Source: an uncultured bacterium
GTDB lineage: Bacteria > Planctomycetota > UBA1135 > GCA-002686595
DNA: 44,819 nucleotides
Direction: 5' to 3'
Assembly: GCA_937905825.1 (NCBI GenBank)
Contig: CALCXM010000097.1
Coordinates: 1 to 44,819, forward strand
Positions 31,471 through 39,551 of this stretch are shown here, piece by piece. The translations under genes and the position numbers were made by a program. Numbering within the stretch: position 1 is the stretch's first letter; every line of letters starts with the position of its first letter. The notes beneath the pieces are model-generated. The model saw only the letters and a list, made by a program, of their open reading frames with translations, did not search any database and was not told the origin of the DNA.

Positions 31471-34296
31471 CTAAAAGGCGAATAGGTTGCAGGTCAGAGT
31501 CCCGGGGGGCCCGTAGTCTAGCCAACTCCAATCGAGACCATCCTCCAAGAAAGCAATCTTTAACGTTTCGAGTCGGAATGGCTTGTGGGACACGATTCGG
31601 AGCTGTGCGTGCCACTCTTGACCCGGCGCCAACACCTGATCTAGGGCGCAGGTCATCGGCGCTTGAATACGCACTTTCCCCTGATGGTTTTCCCAACGGG
31701 CCGCCAGGCTAAGACCATCCATTGGGGAGAGGGAACGCTTCCCAACGTTCTTGACAACCACGTTGAGAGTGTGCGCCCTATCCGTCTTTAGCAAGCGAGG
31801 TGGCCGCTGCTCCATACGCATTTGCACTGTCGGGCGGATGGGTGAAGCGGCCTGCGGAGAGGGCTCCTGGGAGTGCAGCCATTGCTTCACAAGAAATGCC
31901 TGGAGCCGTTCTTGAAACTCCTGCAAAGCATAGTCGTTGTGTCCACCATGCCAGTCGAACAGGCCGAAGCGTCCCCCGTAGTGGCGCGCCAATCCCATCG
32001 CAATGCGTGGCATCTGACGGAGCGGGTTGGGGATCCACTCCCGCGAGAAGATCAGCGCGTGATGGCCGCAGAGGTTGAACTCGGGGAAGTAGTCGTGGCC
32101 AATGAAGAGCTGCAGTTCGCGGCCCTGCTCCGTGAGAATCTTCGCCACGCGCTCCATCAAGTGCGCCCCGTCACAGAAACCACCGAGAACGAGCGGGCCC
32201 AGCGGTTGGATGCGTTCGATCTCTGCAGCGTAGACACGACAGAGACGATCGATCTCACGCAGATTGCGCGCTTGCAGCTCGTACAGGGTGCGATACGCCA
32301 CCACGCGAAATTGGTGAATGGGCAAGACGGCGCGATACTCGCTTTGCCCGTTGCAGCCCCAGAAGAGATGGGTTCGACCCTCGCTAGCTTCCTCGGGCGC
32401 GGGGCCCAGGATTCCGTAGGCGCCGGGAAACGCAGGGGCACCCGGCCACGTTTGCAGGATGCGCCGGATCTGCTTGGCCACCTCCGGATCCAGGTCCAGC
32501 TCGCGCGTTTCCTGACTTGCGCTGCGTGCGGATTCCTTCGTTGCCTCCAGCAGAGCAGCCAACTTGCGCACCGTGGCGTTCTCGAAGAAGTCGACCGCCT
32601 CCATGCTGACTTGTAGATCTCGCTCCAAGGCGGCCAGCAAGGACGTGGCGCTTAGGGAGTCTCCCCCACTTTCGAAGTAGTCGTCGTCCAGTCCCAACTC
32701 GTCCACGTCAAGGTTTTGCTTGCAGAGGTCGAGCACGCGGCCCTGCAACTTGCTCGGGGCCTCCGAGTTGTTGCTCGCGGCCGACAACTCGCGAGCGCAT
32801 TCCATGGATGCGAGTCGATGACGTTGCAGTTTGCCGTTTTGATTGCGTGGCAAGGCCTCAAGGAAGATCACTCGCCGTGGGACCTTGTAGGGCGCGAGCA
32901 GCGCTTCGATTCGGGCCTGGACGGTTTGCTTGTCCAGGGAAGCGCTGGCCAACACGAGGGCCAATCCCACTTCCTGGCCCAAGCTGGCGTGGGGGAAGGC
33001 AAAGCCAGCGGCGTCGGAAACCTCGGGCCAAGAGGAGCAAAGTTCATCGAGTTCAAGCGGCGAGAACTTCTGCCCCCCGCGGTTGATCTGTTCCCCGATC
33101 CGGCCGCATAGGAAGAGATACCCGTCCTCGTCCAGCGAGCCCAGGTCCCCCGTACGAAACCACTCCCCGTCCCAATCCCCTTCGTCTTCGTCTTCGCATC
33201 CGACGAGGTAGCCGCGGAAGAGCCGCGGGCCGCGGACCCAGACTTCGCCGTTTGCGCGCTGTCCTTGCGCTGGAGTAGCGTTCCGAATCTCTAGTTCGAT
33301 GCCGCTGGGGACACCCACGGAGCCAAGTTTGCGCGCCCTCGGTGGCAATGGATTCGAAGTGATGACCCCGGCCGTCTCGGACATGCCGTACATCTCGATG
33401 ACCGGCACCCCGAAGCGCACTTCGAGGCGTTCGAGCAAGTCAGCCGTGAGCGGAGCAGACACCGAGCGCAAGAAGCGCAGGTCGGGCAAGGGGAGCGAGT
33501 GCTCCACGCGCAACAAGTTGTTCAGCATCGCGGGGGCTCCCTGAATCCACGTTACCTGCTCCTGCGCAGCAAGCTGCAGTGCGCGCTCTGGTATCTTCGG
33601 ATCGGCGAACACGACCTTGCCCCCCGAAAGCAGGGGCACCAGAAACTGATCGAGGAACCCGCCGATATGCATCATGGGCAGGAAGTTTAGGCAAGCGTCC
33701 GAAACCCCAAGCTGCATGGACTCGATGATTTCCGTGGCTGCGTCGATCAGCTGTTGCAGGCGCAGGGGCACTGGCTTCGGTCTCCCGGTTGTGCCCGAGC
33801 TCAAGAGGATCAAGCAACAGTCCTCGTCGTGCTGGCGTTGGAGATTTTCGGCGCCGTAAAGCAACTCGCTGCAAAGATCCTGCTCCTGCAGTTTGATCCT
33901 GAGCACGCGAACCGGCAATTCTTCGAGGACCCCACGCAAACAGCCTGCCCGCTCGACGAGCACAACCTGAATCTCAAGATCCTGCAACACCTCGCGAACC
34001 TCCGCAGCCTTCCAGGCCGGGTTCAAGGGTACGCAAACAGCTCCGCGTGCAATCAGCGCTAGGGTAGTCAACCCCGACAGGAACGGATCCGCGATCACGG
34101 TCGCCACACGCACACCTGCATACTCCTTCCAAACGCTTTCTGCCCCCAAGGCTTCCAGCACTTGGTCCGCGCCCCATACACCGCCCGTCCAATGAATACG
34201 GGCCCGACTGAAGAGCGCGCTGCTCGTCAGAAGGGCATCGATTGGGGAGCGATGGCCCGCAGCCCGCTGCTCAGGCTTGCTGTCGGAGTCGTGCAT
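31471..34296 (-). CDS. A-T-TE protein: adenylation, carrier and thioesterase-like domains
   Basis: The 941-aa protein resembles a one-module NRPS-like enzyme. The adenylation domain (about 20-500) has LLSSGTTGRPK (ATP loop), MYGMSETAG, WFRTGDLG and the catalytic Lys489 in NQNGKLQRH. The carrier domain (about 520-590) has DDYFESGGDSLSA with phosphopantetheine Ser547. A thioesterase-like alpha/beta hydrolase (about 640-810) follows, whose elbow GFCDGA carries Cys708 where Ser is usual. The last 110 residues are a beta-rich tail with WENHQGKVRI and LAPGQEW. It should activate a carboxylic acid, load it on the carrier and release or condense it. No condensation domain is present. Start 34296 (ATG) was preferred to TTG 34305. 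It is the first gene of the operon. Confidence 0.85.
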   Translation of the reverse strand: MHDSDSKPEQRAAGHRSPIDALLTSSALFSRARIHWTGGVWGADQVLEALGAESVWKEYAGVRVATVIADPFLSGLTTLALIARGAVCVPLNPAWKAAEVREVLQDLEIQVVLVERAGCLRGVLEELPVRVLRIKLQEQDLCSELLYGAENLQRQHDEDCCLILLSSGTTGRPKPVPLRLQQLIDAATEIIESMQLGVSDACLNFLPMMHIGGFLDQFLVPLLSGGKVVFADPKIPERALQLAAQEQVTWIQGAPAMLNNLLRVEHSLPLPDLRFLRSVSAPLTADLLERLEVRFGVPVIEMYGMSETAGVITSNPLPPRARKLGSVGVPSGIELEIRNATPAQGQRANGEVWVRGPRLFRGYLVGCEDEDEGDWDGEWFRTGDLGSLDEDGYLFLCGRIGEQINRGGQKFSPLELDELCSSWPEVSDAAGFAFPHASLGQEVGLALVLASASLDKQTVQARIEALLAPYKVPRRVIFLEALPRNQNGKLQRHRLASMECARELSAASNNSEAPSKLQGRVLDLCKQNLDVDELGLDDDYFESGGDSLSATSLLAALERDLQVSMEAVDFFENATVRKLAALLEATKESARSASQETRELDLDPEVAKQIRRILQTWPGAPAFPGAYGILGPAPEEASEGRTHLFWGCNGQSEYRAVLPIHQFRVVAYRTLYELQARNLREIDRLCRVYAAEIERIQPLGPLVLGGFCDGAHLMERVAKILTEQGRELQLFIGHDYFPEFNLCGHHALIFSREWIPNPLRQMPRIAMGLARHYGGRFGLFDWHGGHNDYALQEFQERLQAFLVKQWLHSQEPSPQAASPIRPTVQMRMEQRPPRLLKTDRAHTLNVVVKNVGKRSLSPMDGLSLAARWENHQGKVRIQAPMTCALDQVLAPGQEWHAQLRIVSHKPFRLETLKIAFLEDGLDWSWLDYGPPGTLTCNLFAF

Positions 34297-34401
34297 GGAA
34301 CCCAACGGCGGAGGTCTCGGGGGTGAATCTCAAGGTGAGTTGCGGCAGGCTTTCCAATGCCGGCTCGATGCAGCCTACGTCCCTTCGCTACACTCCGGCA
34401 A

Positions 34402-35541
34402 ATGCAATCACGAGCCCTGCGTCGATCCCTCATTCTTTTTTGCTTAGCGCTGCTCTTCATGGGCGCTATCGAGATTGGATTGCGTCTGTTCCCCAACACC
34501 CTGAATCCGCGCATGGGGAACGTGGTCTATTCCCGTTATGGCGAGTTCCCGGGGGGCATCTACTACCGGGAGCCGCACTCTGGCATTCGCCTCATGAAGC
34601 GCGATCATCGAGACACGCTGTACTTCAATGGGTATCGCTGGGAGCACCAAACGGACAGCTTCGGTTTTCGCAATCCTGTCGACGTGAAGTCCAAGGACGT
34701 CCTGCTGCTGGGTGGATCCCTCGTCTATGGCCATGGGGTGTCCGCGCAAGATGTCGTGTCCGAGCGCCTGCGAGTGATGGGGGTGGATGCCTACAACATG
34801 GCGCGCCAAGGGGATGGGCTGCACTCGTCCTACGTGCTCTTCCGAACCTTCCTGGAAGAGTTCGCGCCCAAGCGAGTCGTCCTGTTCGCCTTCAACAACG
34901 ACCTAGCGGATCTGATGGAGCATCCAGCCTACGCGGCCCTTGGCGCGGACAACCCGCCGCCGGAGCTGCTTGAGTACGACTACAGGAAAGTACGTCAGGG
35001 AATTTTTTCGGGCGACACGACGCAGCACTCATTCGGCCGGCGCATCCGCTATCACACCCTCGCCTTTCGTTTTTGGCGCGCAATGGGCAAGGAGATCGAA
35101 GCCCGCTTGGCTGCCCCCGCTCCGGGGGCAAACGACACGGGCGCGATCCCAGCGCCCCCCTACTTGCAGCCCCTGCTCGATCCGCGCGCTTTGGAAACGG
35201 GTCGCAACTACTACCGGCATGTGCTCGCCGACATGGCAACGCGCTGCGCCCAACGCAACATCGAGTTCTCCATCGTGCACCTGCACGCCTACCAGCCCGC
35301 AAGGAGTCGAGCGCACATGGATGCCGCCGCCGAGTTTGTGCAGCTCTTGCAGGCCACCTGCGAGCCCCTGGACATTCCCTTTCACGACACGACAACGCTC
35401 TTCGAAGGGCGCAGTGATTGCTTCTTGAAAGTAGACGGTCACTTCAACGCAGAAGGACACCGGGTCCTCGCGGAGTACCTCAAGCGCGAGGTGTTTGCAG
35501 GCGTCACAAGCAAGCAGCGAGAGAACGAGTCGAGCCGCTAG
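34402..35541 (+). CDS. Membrane-anchored SGNH-hydrolase-like protein
   Basis: The 379-aa product has an N-terminal anchor (SLILFCLALLFMGAIEIGL) and an SGNH-like domain: block I LLLGGSLVYGHG, NMARQGDGLHSSY, block III FAFNNDLAD and block V DGHFNAEGHRVLAEYL with Asp and His. The block-I motif GGSL keeps the nucleophile Ser. Similar proteins act as esterases or acetyl-transfer partners on surface polysaccharides. It resembles the C-terminal half of the membrane SGNH protein at 13912-15480. It is divergent from the A-T-TE operon with a 105-bp gap, so a shared role with that cluster is possible but unproven. ATG 34402 begins the anchor; an upstream in-frame ATG at 34357 adds a polar lead. Confidence 0.75.
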   Translation: MQSRALRRSLILFCLALLFMGAIEIGLRLFPNTLNPRMGNVVYSRYGEFPGGIYYREPHSGIRLMKRDHRDTLYFNGYRWEHQTDSFGFRNPVDVKSKDVLLLGGSLVYGHGVSAQDVVSERLRVMGVDAYNMARQGDGLHSSYVLFRTFLEEFAPKRVVLFAFNNDLADLMEHPAYAALGADNPPPELLEYDYRKVRQGIFSGDTTQHSFGRRIRYHTLAFRFWRAMGKEIEARLAAPAPGANDTGAIPAPPYLQPLLDPRALETGRNYYRHVLADMATRCAQRNIEFSIVHLHAYQPARSRAHMDAAAEFVQLLQATCEPLDIPFHDTTTLFEGRSDCFLKVDGHFNAEGHRVLAEYLKREVFAGVTSKQRENESSR

Positions 35542-35697
35542 TCAGTTTCGCAGCCCCGTTGATTGCCGAATGCGATCGAGTCATCGTGGCCGATTGTCAA
35601 TTGCCGGAAGCCCCCCCGATTGCTTGGTCGGCTTGCCTTCCGATTCCCTGGTTGGGTTGCAGAGGATCCAGTGACCAACCTCAGGCAACTTCGCAGC

Positions 35698-36258
35698 TCA
35701 CTGACTCGGCAAACTCACACTCATCTGCTCCACGATCTCCGATCCATCGCCGCGCTTGAGCAGGAGCTCCAAGCACAGGGCCTCCCCGTGCCAATGAGCC
35801 GAAGAGTTGGCCCTGTCGATCACTCCAAAGAACTCGCCGTAGTCCGTGAAGTACTCGACCCTCACCCGCACGGACTCAGCTCCAGAGCAACATTCGAGAG
35901 CGATGCGTTCGCCACGAACTCCGAGGTACTCCGTTGCTGAATTCCTGCCACCCGTCTGCTCGTGTTTCGAAAGGGCGTACTCACGCTCTGGAACCAGCGC
36001 CCCGGCCACCGTTCGGACGCGTAGATCACGGCTCGCTTCCGTGCACAGGGCCCCATCAGGTGCATCCTTCAACTGCACCGCAGCGGGACCCCGGTTCAGA
36101 TTCCAAGCGCCGAGGGAACTGCACGCGAGGGAACTGCACGCGAGGGAAAAGGCCATCATGCACAGGGCGCCCATCCACACAACCCAAGTGTTGACCTTCG
36201 CAGGCAAAGGCCCGCTGCGAGCCCCGCGACAACGGACGAGATCATGAAGAAATTTCAT
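35698..36258 (-). CDS. Small lipoprotein of unknown function with duplicated lipobox
   Basis: The 186-aa product has a long hydrophobic segment ending LACSSLACSSL: a 15-bp tandem duplication gives two candidate lipobox cysteines. The mature part (about 60-186) is probably beta-rich (RVRTVAGALVPEREY, RIALECCSG, VRVRVEYFTDYGEFFGVID) and resembles no family I know. It contains the dipeptide CC, perhaps a disulfide. ATG 36258 gives a normal charged start. It stands alone between convergent and unrelated genes. Whether both cysteines can be lipidated is unknown; signal peptidase II would be expected to use one. Confidence 0.6.
   Translation of the reverse strand: MKFLHDLVRCRGARSGPLPAKVNTWVVWMGALCMMAFSLACSSLACSSLGAWNLNRGPAAVQLKDAPDGALCTEASRDLRVRTVAGALVPEREYALSKHEQTGGRNSATEYLGVRGERIALECCSGAESVRVRVEYFTDYGEFFGVIDRANSSAHWHGEALCLELLLKRGDGSEIVEQMSVSLPSQ
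36112..36148. repeat. 15-bp tandem repeat in a signal-peptide region
   Basis: GAGGGAACTGCACGC occurs twice in a row (36112-36126, 36127-36141) and is followed by a partial third copy, GAGGGAA. It lies in frame inside the lipoprotein gene and duplicates five residues (ACSSL). The perfect identity suggests a recent slippage event. Confidence 0.85.
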
Positions 36259-36669
36259 TGGCTGCTCCTGCATTCGCTGTGGTTACGCCCCGCAAGTTCT
36301 GAACTCCATGCATGCGTGATACCCCTGGTGTCTCGATCGTACAAGCACAAAGCACGAGGGAGCGCCCGGCCTCGCGATGCGCGCCAGGAAGCGCAGTTCG
36401 CCAGATTCTGATTCCACCGCGCGCCCCAAGACCTGGGCATGGTTTCGAAGTACAGCGAGCTGGAGTGTGCACAGAAGTTGGAGCTTCAAGGCAGTCGCTC
36501 ATGCTGACCAGCGAGGGTTGGATTCTTGCGAGAGCGGGAGCCGGGGCTTGCGTACGACTTGCAACAACCGGCTGCCCAGGCAGCAAGATGGGCACCGCCG
36601 CAGAAGCGACAGTGCCCATTGAGCCGCTCGGTTCACGTCGAGGACGCTCCCGAGCTCAGGAGACAAGGA
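36259..36669. other. Intergenic region with one hairpin
   Basis: About 410 bp without a supported gene. An 8-bp inverted repeat ATGGGCAC/GTGCCCAT (36588-36595, 36612-36619) lies about 50 bp past the stop of the minus-strand 36670 gene and may act as its terminator, though no T-run follows. The rest must contain the promoter of the small lipoprotein gene. Confidence 0.35.
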
Positions 36670-37929
36670 TCAGGGAGTGTAGGTGATCGTCCAGCCGTTG
36701 CTGAAGTTGAAGCCACCACCACAGGGGCCGCCCATCGGATCGCGGTACCAGAACTGGAAGTTCGTGGGCGTTCCAACGTTGGCAACCGAACCGAAGCCCG
36801 CTCCCTGGAAGTTCGTGAAGCTGGTAGCACCCGCAACCGTGATCTGAACCTGGGAGCGCATGCTGCCACCGCCTGTGCACAACAGACCGTCACCGGCAAG
36901 GTTGGCGATCTGGTTGTTGCCACGAATGATCAGGCCCGGCTTAGCACCGGGGACGCCGGCGACATCCATCTGGAAGGTGTCGTTGGAGAAGCTGCCATCG
37001 CCGGAACCGGTGAGGGTAGCGCCCACACCGCCGCTGTTCGAGCAGCCTTCGCCAGGACCGCCAACGTTACCACAGGGGCAGCCCGCCCCTGAGCCGTCGC
37101 CGAAGCAGTAGGCGGAGCCACTGTTCACAACGACCGTAGGTGCGCGAATGGCCAATTCGAACTCGTTCGAGCCGTCGGGAATGTTCGGCAAGATCTCGAT
37201 CGTGGTGACCACACCCGTGGTCGTGTCCCAAGTCCCGTAGACACCCGTGCCGCCGCCGGTGTAGATGGCTGCGTAGAGCTGGTTGTCCGTGGGATCGAAA
37301 TCCATGCCCTGGGCGAAGTTAGCGGCAAGGTTCGTCGATCCCACAAAGGTACCGACGCCCGTCGTCTTGTCGATTGCCCAGAGGGCGTCGTTCGAAATGT
37401 CGTGGGCGTACATGTTGCCTGAGTTGTCGATGGCGATATCAACGATGAGGCCGATCGGGTTCCCGAGCGGCGTCATCCCCGAGAATGGCGCAACAAGCAC
37501 GGCTACACCCGTGACCGGATTGATGGTGTGAAGGTCCACCGTGGACGAAAGGTAGAAGGTCTCGTTGGTGGGATCCACGGACAACCCGCTGGCAGTGTCC
37601 CCCGCCGCGATGCCGAAGCCCGTGATGACCGGGCCTGCGGTGTACAAGCCAGTGCTCACGCTGACGGACCCCAACTCCATGGTCGGGGTGTTGAACTGGT
37701 TGAACATGTACAGGGTGTTTCCTGCCGTATCGAAGTCCAACGCGAAGGTCTCGTAGCCGCTGAGAAGGGTGTCAGCGTCGATGACCGTCTGAACGAGCGG
37801 GGTTGTCGCATCAAAAGAAACCAGGCGGTCCGTACCGCGGAGGTCGAGGGCGTAAACTTCGCCCGCATTTGCGGCTGCGGAAGTCAAGACCAAGACCCCC
37901 AGTGCATAGCCAGTCGTAGAAACTCTCAT
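36670..37929 (-). CDS. Secreted beta-propeller protein with CPCGN-type C-terminal module
   Basis: The 419-aa product has a signal peptide (VSTTGYALGVLVLTSAAANA). Residues about 22-290 look like an NHL/DUF4394-type propeller: VYALDLRGTDRLVSFD, TLYMFNQFNTPT, GLSVDPTNETFYLSS, GLIVDIAIDNSGNMYAHDIS, LWAIDKTTG and GMDFDPTDNQLYAAIY. The last 125 residues are the CFGDGSGAGCPCGN module ending FNFSNGWTITYTP, shared with the protein at 6095-7165. It should be exported; the function is unknown. The ATG at 37929 lacks a strong Shine-Dalgarno but begins the signal peptide. Its 5' region contains a small ORF and a terminator-like hairpin, suggesting possible leader control. Confidence 0.78.
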   Translation of the reverse strand: MRVSTTGYALGVLVLTSAAANAGEVYALDLRGTDRLVSFDATTPLVQTVIDADTLLSGYETFALDFDTAGNTLYMFNQFNTPTMELGSVSVSTGLYTAGPVITGFGIAAGDTASGLSVDPTNETFYLSSTVDLHTINPVTGVAVLVAPFSGMTPLGNPIGLIVDIAIDNSGNMYAHDISNDALWAIDKTTGVGTFVGSTNLAANFAQGMDFDPTDNQLYAAIYTGGGTGVYGTWDTTTGVVTTIEILPNIPDGSNEFELAIRAPTVVVNSGSAYCFGDGSGAGCPCGNVGGPGEGCSNSGGVGATLTGSGDGSFSNDTFQMDVAGVPGAKPGLIIRGNNQIANLAGDGLLCTGGGSMRSQVQITVAGATSFTNFQGAGFGSVANVGTPTNFQFWYRDPMGGPCGGGFNFSNGWTITYTP

Positions 37930-37959
37930 GGTGATTTTTTGTTGAGTACTCGGGATTTG

Positions 37960-37988
37960 AAAAAGGCCCGCAAACAGCAAGTGGGCCT
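37960..37988 (-). terminator. Terminator-like hairpin in the leader of the 36670-37929 gene
   Basis: On the minus strand AGGCCC, 13 nt of loop and GGGCCT are followed by TTTTC. It begins at the stop codon of a 27-codon ORF and ends about 30 nt before the ATG at 37929. A second hairpin, AGAGCC-7 nt-GGCTCT (37991-38009), lies directly before it. It may be an attenuator or just the end of an upstream transcript. Confidence 0.6.
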
Positions 37989-38071
37989 CAAGAGCCACCG
38001 ACCGGCTCTCTAGCGAGGGGAGAGGATAGCTCCTCGGTGCGTCCGTCGTCGGTTGTCATTGGGCGGCGCAT
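37988..38071 (-). CDS. Possible 27-aa leader peptide/small protein
   Basis: A short frame starting at ATG 38071 has the strong ribosome-binding sequence GGGGGAGAG about 8 bases upstream and ends in TGA at 37988, at the foot of a terminator-like hairpin. The peptide is polar (MRRPMTTDDGRTEEL, then SSPLAREPVGGS), with no membrane helix and no run of one amino acid as in classic attenuator peptides. It could be a leader peptide controlling the propeller gene, an independent small protein, or chance. Confidence 0.4.
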   Translation of the reverse strand: MRRPMTTDDGRTEELSSPLAREPVGGS

Positions 38072-38091
38072 TTCAGTCTCTCCCCCACCCG

Positions 38092-38120
38092 TTAATACGA
38101 GTATCCACAGGATCTCGCAA
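38092..38120 (-). promoter_or_regulatory. Candidate sigma-70 type promoter for the leader ORF
   Basis: On the minus strand TTGCGA (38120-38115) and TATTAA (38097-38092) are separated by exactly 17 bp, each matching 4 of 6 consensus bases. Transcription would begin near 38085, just before the ribosome binding site of the 27-codon ORF. Confidence 0.4.
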
Positions 38121-38468
38121 GCACAATCCGAAGGGTAGAATCTGATTGAAGGGGGCCCGCGATGGCCCCGAGCTCTCTTGCCGCAGACAATGTTGCGCTT
38201 AGGTTTTCGCCTCCCCCGTTTCACTCTGACGGAGCCGGACTGAAGCCTGCTTCCTCTTGTTCCCGCATCCATGCAGCCCGCAAGTCTCCTTTGGACTCGA
38301 AACAACGACGTCCATTTCCCCTCCCCCTTCTTGCTCGCCAACTACCCTCCGAGCCCAAGGACAAGGAAGCCGCAATTTGCCCGAGGCTTGCACTCGATCC
38401 GAAACCAGCGAATGCGTTGGAATCCGGATGCAGGTACAGAGTCAGGCAAATCCCCATCACTTCCCCGC
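38121..38468. other. Intergenic region downstream of the RAYT-like gene
   Basis: About 350 bp with no supported gene or RNA. A longer frame on the minus strand reads from 38341 into the leader ORF, but it has no start signal and looks like noise. No REP-like palindromes that could be RAYT targets are obvious here. Confidence 0.35.
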
Positions 38469-39467
38469 TCAACTCGGTGAGCGGAGAACCGTCTGCAGGA
38501 GTTGGACGGTGACTCGCTCATACTCTGGATTCTCGCTTAGCAAGGTTGCGTGCAGGCGTTCGACACGCGTCATTGCGCCTTCCGCCATTTCGAGTCGAGT
38601 GGCGATCGCTGCTTGGCTCTGACCACTCGCGTGACGTAGCAACCAGACCTGAATCACAGTCCAGGGGTGGACATTCATCTTGCCCCGACGGATCCGCCAC
38701 GTGGGATTCATTGGCTTGCGCAGTGCGATCTCGTTCAGGATGGTCGCGGGGGAGGCGATCGGTATTCCTGGACGAGTTCCATCTGCCAGCTTCGTCTTGC
38801 GTCGCATCCACTCCCGAACACATTCGGGCGCGGACCCGACGAGATCGTCGAGTGGGTCGGGACCATGACCAGGATGTCGAACCCGACAATCGACAAGGTC
38901 CCTGTCGCGATCTGTCAGAGGTCTGCCGAACGTGGAACGGTAGGCGGGCCAATCAAAAGCGGTGCTCTCTGATTGTCGGCACGCCTCGTGTTCGACCCAG
39001 GCACGGCTGAGCCATGGAGGTCCCTGGTGCGTGGCATAGTGCACCGCACTGCCGTAGGGGTAATGTTCGGCGGATTGGACGAGCCTGGCCTGTGGAGCAT
39101 TCTGATCAATGTATCGCACTAGCATCCGGCGGTAAGTCAGGCTCGCCACCGGCTTGGAGTGAAACCTCCCTCGGAATAGCGGCCCGTCTCGCCTTCTTCG
39201 ACGATTGAACCAGCGAACGTACTCGTTCTGCACTCGCCGCATCCCTTCCGAGAGCAAGCCCTGTGGGCTTCGAACCAAGAGGTGGTAGTGGGTCGTGAGG
39301 ACCGAGTAGGCGTGGACCTCGATCTCACGCCTTCGGATCGCCCGTGCGACCAAGGCCAGAAACCGGCGCACGTCTGCCCGCCCCTCGAAAACGGGTCGTC
39401 GTGCAATGCCGCGGTTCATGACGTGGTGCCACGTGTCCGGTCCGTCATTTCGGGGTGTCCGTGCCAT
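38469..39467 (-). CDS. REP-associated tyrosine transposase (RAYT-like, HUH/Y1)
   Basis: The 332-aa protein has the IS200-like single-tyrosine fold: WHHVMNRG near residue 13, the metal-binding HUH motif LTTHYHLLVRS (His60, His62) and the nucleophile Tyr119 in VRYIDQNAPQARLV. The N-terminal 200 residues match the RAYT type; the C-terminal part carries a helix-turn-helix-like stretch (SGQSQAAIATRLEMAEGAMTRVERL) seen in longer members. Such proteins cut single-stranded DNA at palindromic repeats and are usually domesticated, single copy and not flanked by terminal repeats, as here. It appears intact. Confidence 0.88.
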   Translation of the reverse strand: MARTPRNDGPDTWHHVMNRGIARRPVFEGRADVRRFLALVARAIRRREIEVHAYSVLTTHYHLLVRSPQGLLSEGMRRVQNEYVRWFNRRRRRDGPLFRGRFHSKPVASLTYRRMLVRYIDQNAPQARLVQSAEHYPYGSAVHYATHQGPPWLSRAWVEHEACRQSESTAFDWPAYRSTFGRPLTDRDRDLVDCRVRHPGHGPDPLDDLVGSAPECVREWMRRKTKLADGTRPGIPIASPATILNEIALRKPMNPTWRIRRGKMNVHPWTVIQVWLLRHASGQSQAAIATRLEMAEGAMTRVERLHATLLSENPEYERVTVQLLQTVLRSPS

Positions 39468-39551
39468 ACACCGATCTAGACGATCAAGCGGGGGAACGGC
39501 CTCGGACTTTTTCTGATGGGAGAGTGCCTGACTCGGTACGCCCTCCGCAAA

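Noticed and set aside
37988..38341. 117-codon frame upstream of the propeller gene
   Set aside because: Only the last 27 codons have a good ribosome binding site and promoter; the rest looks random.
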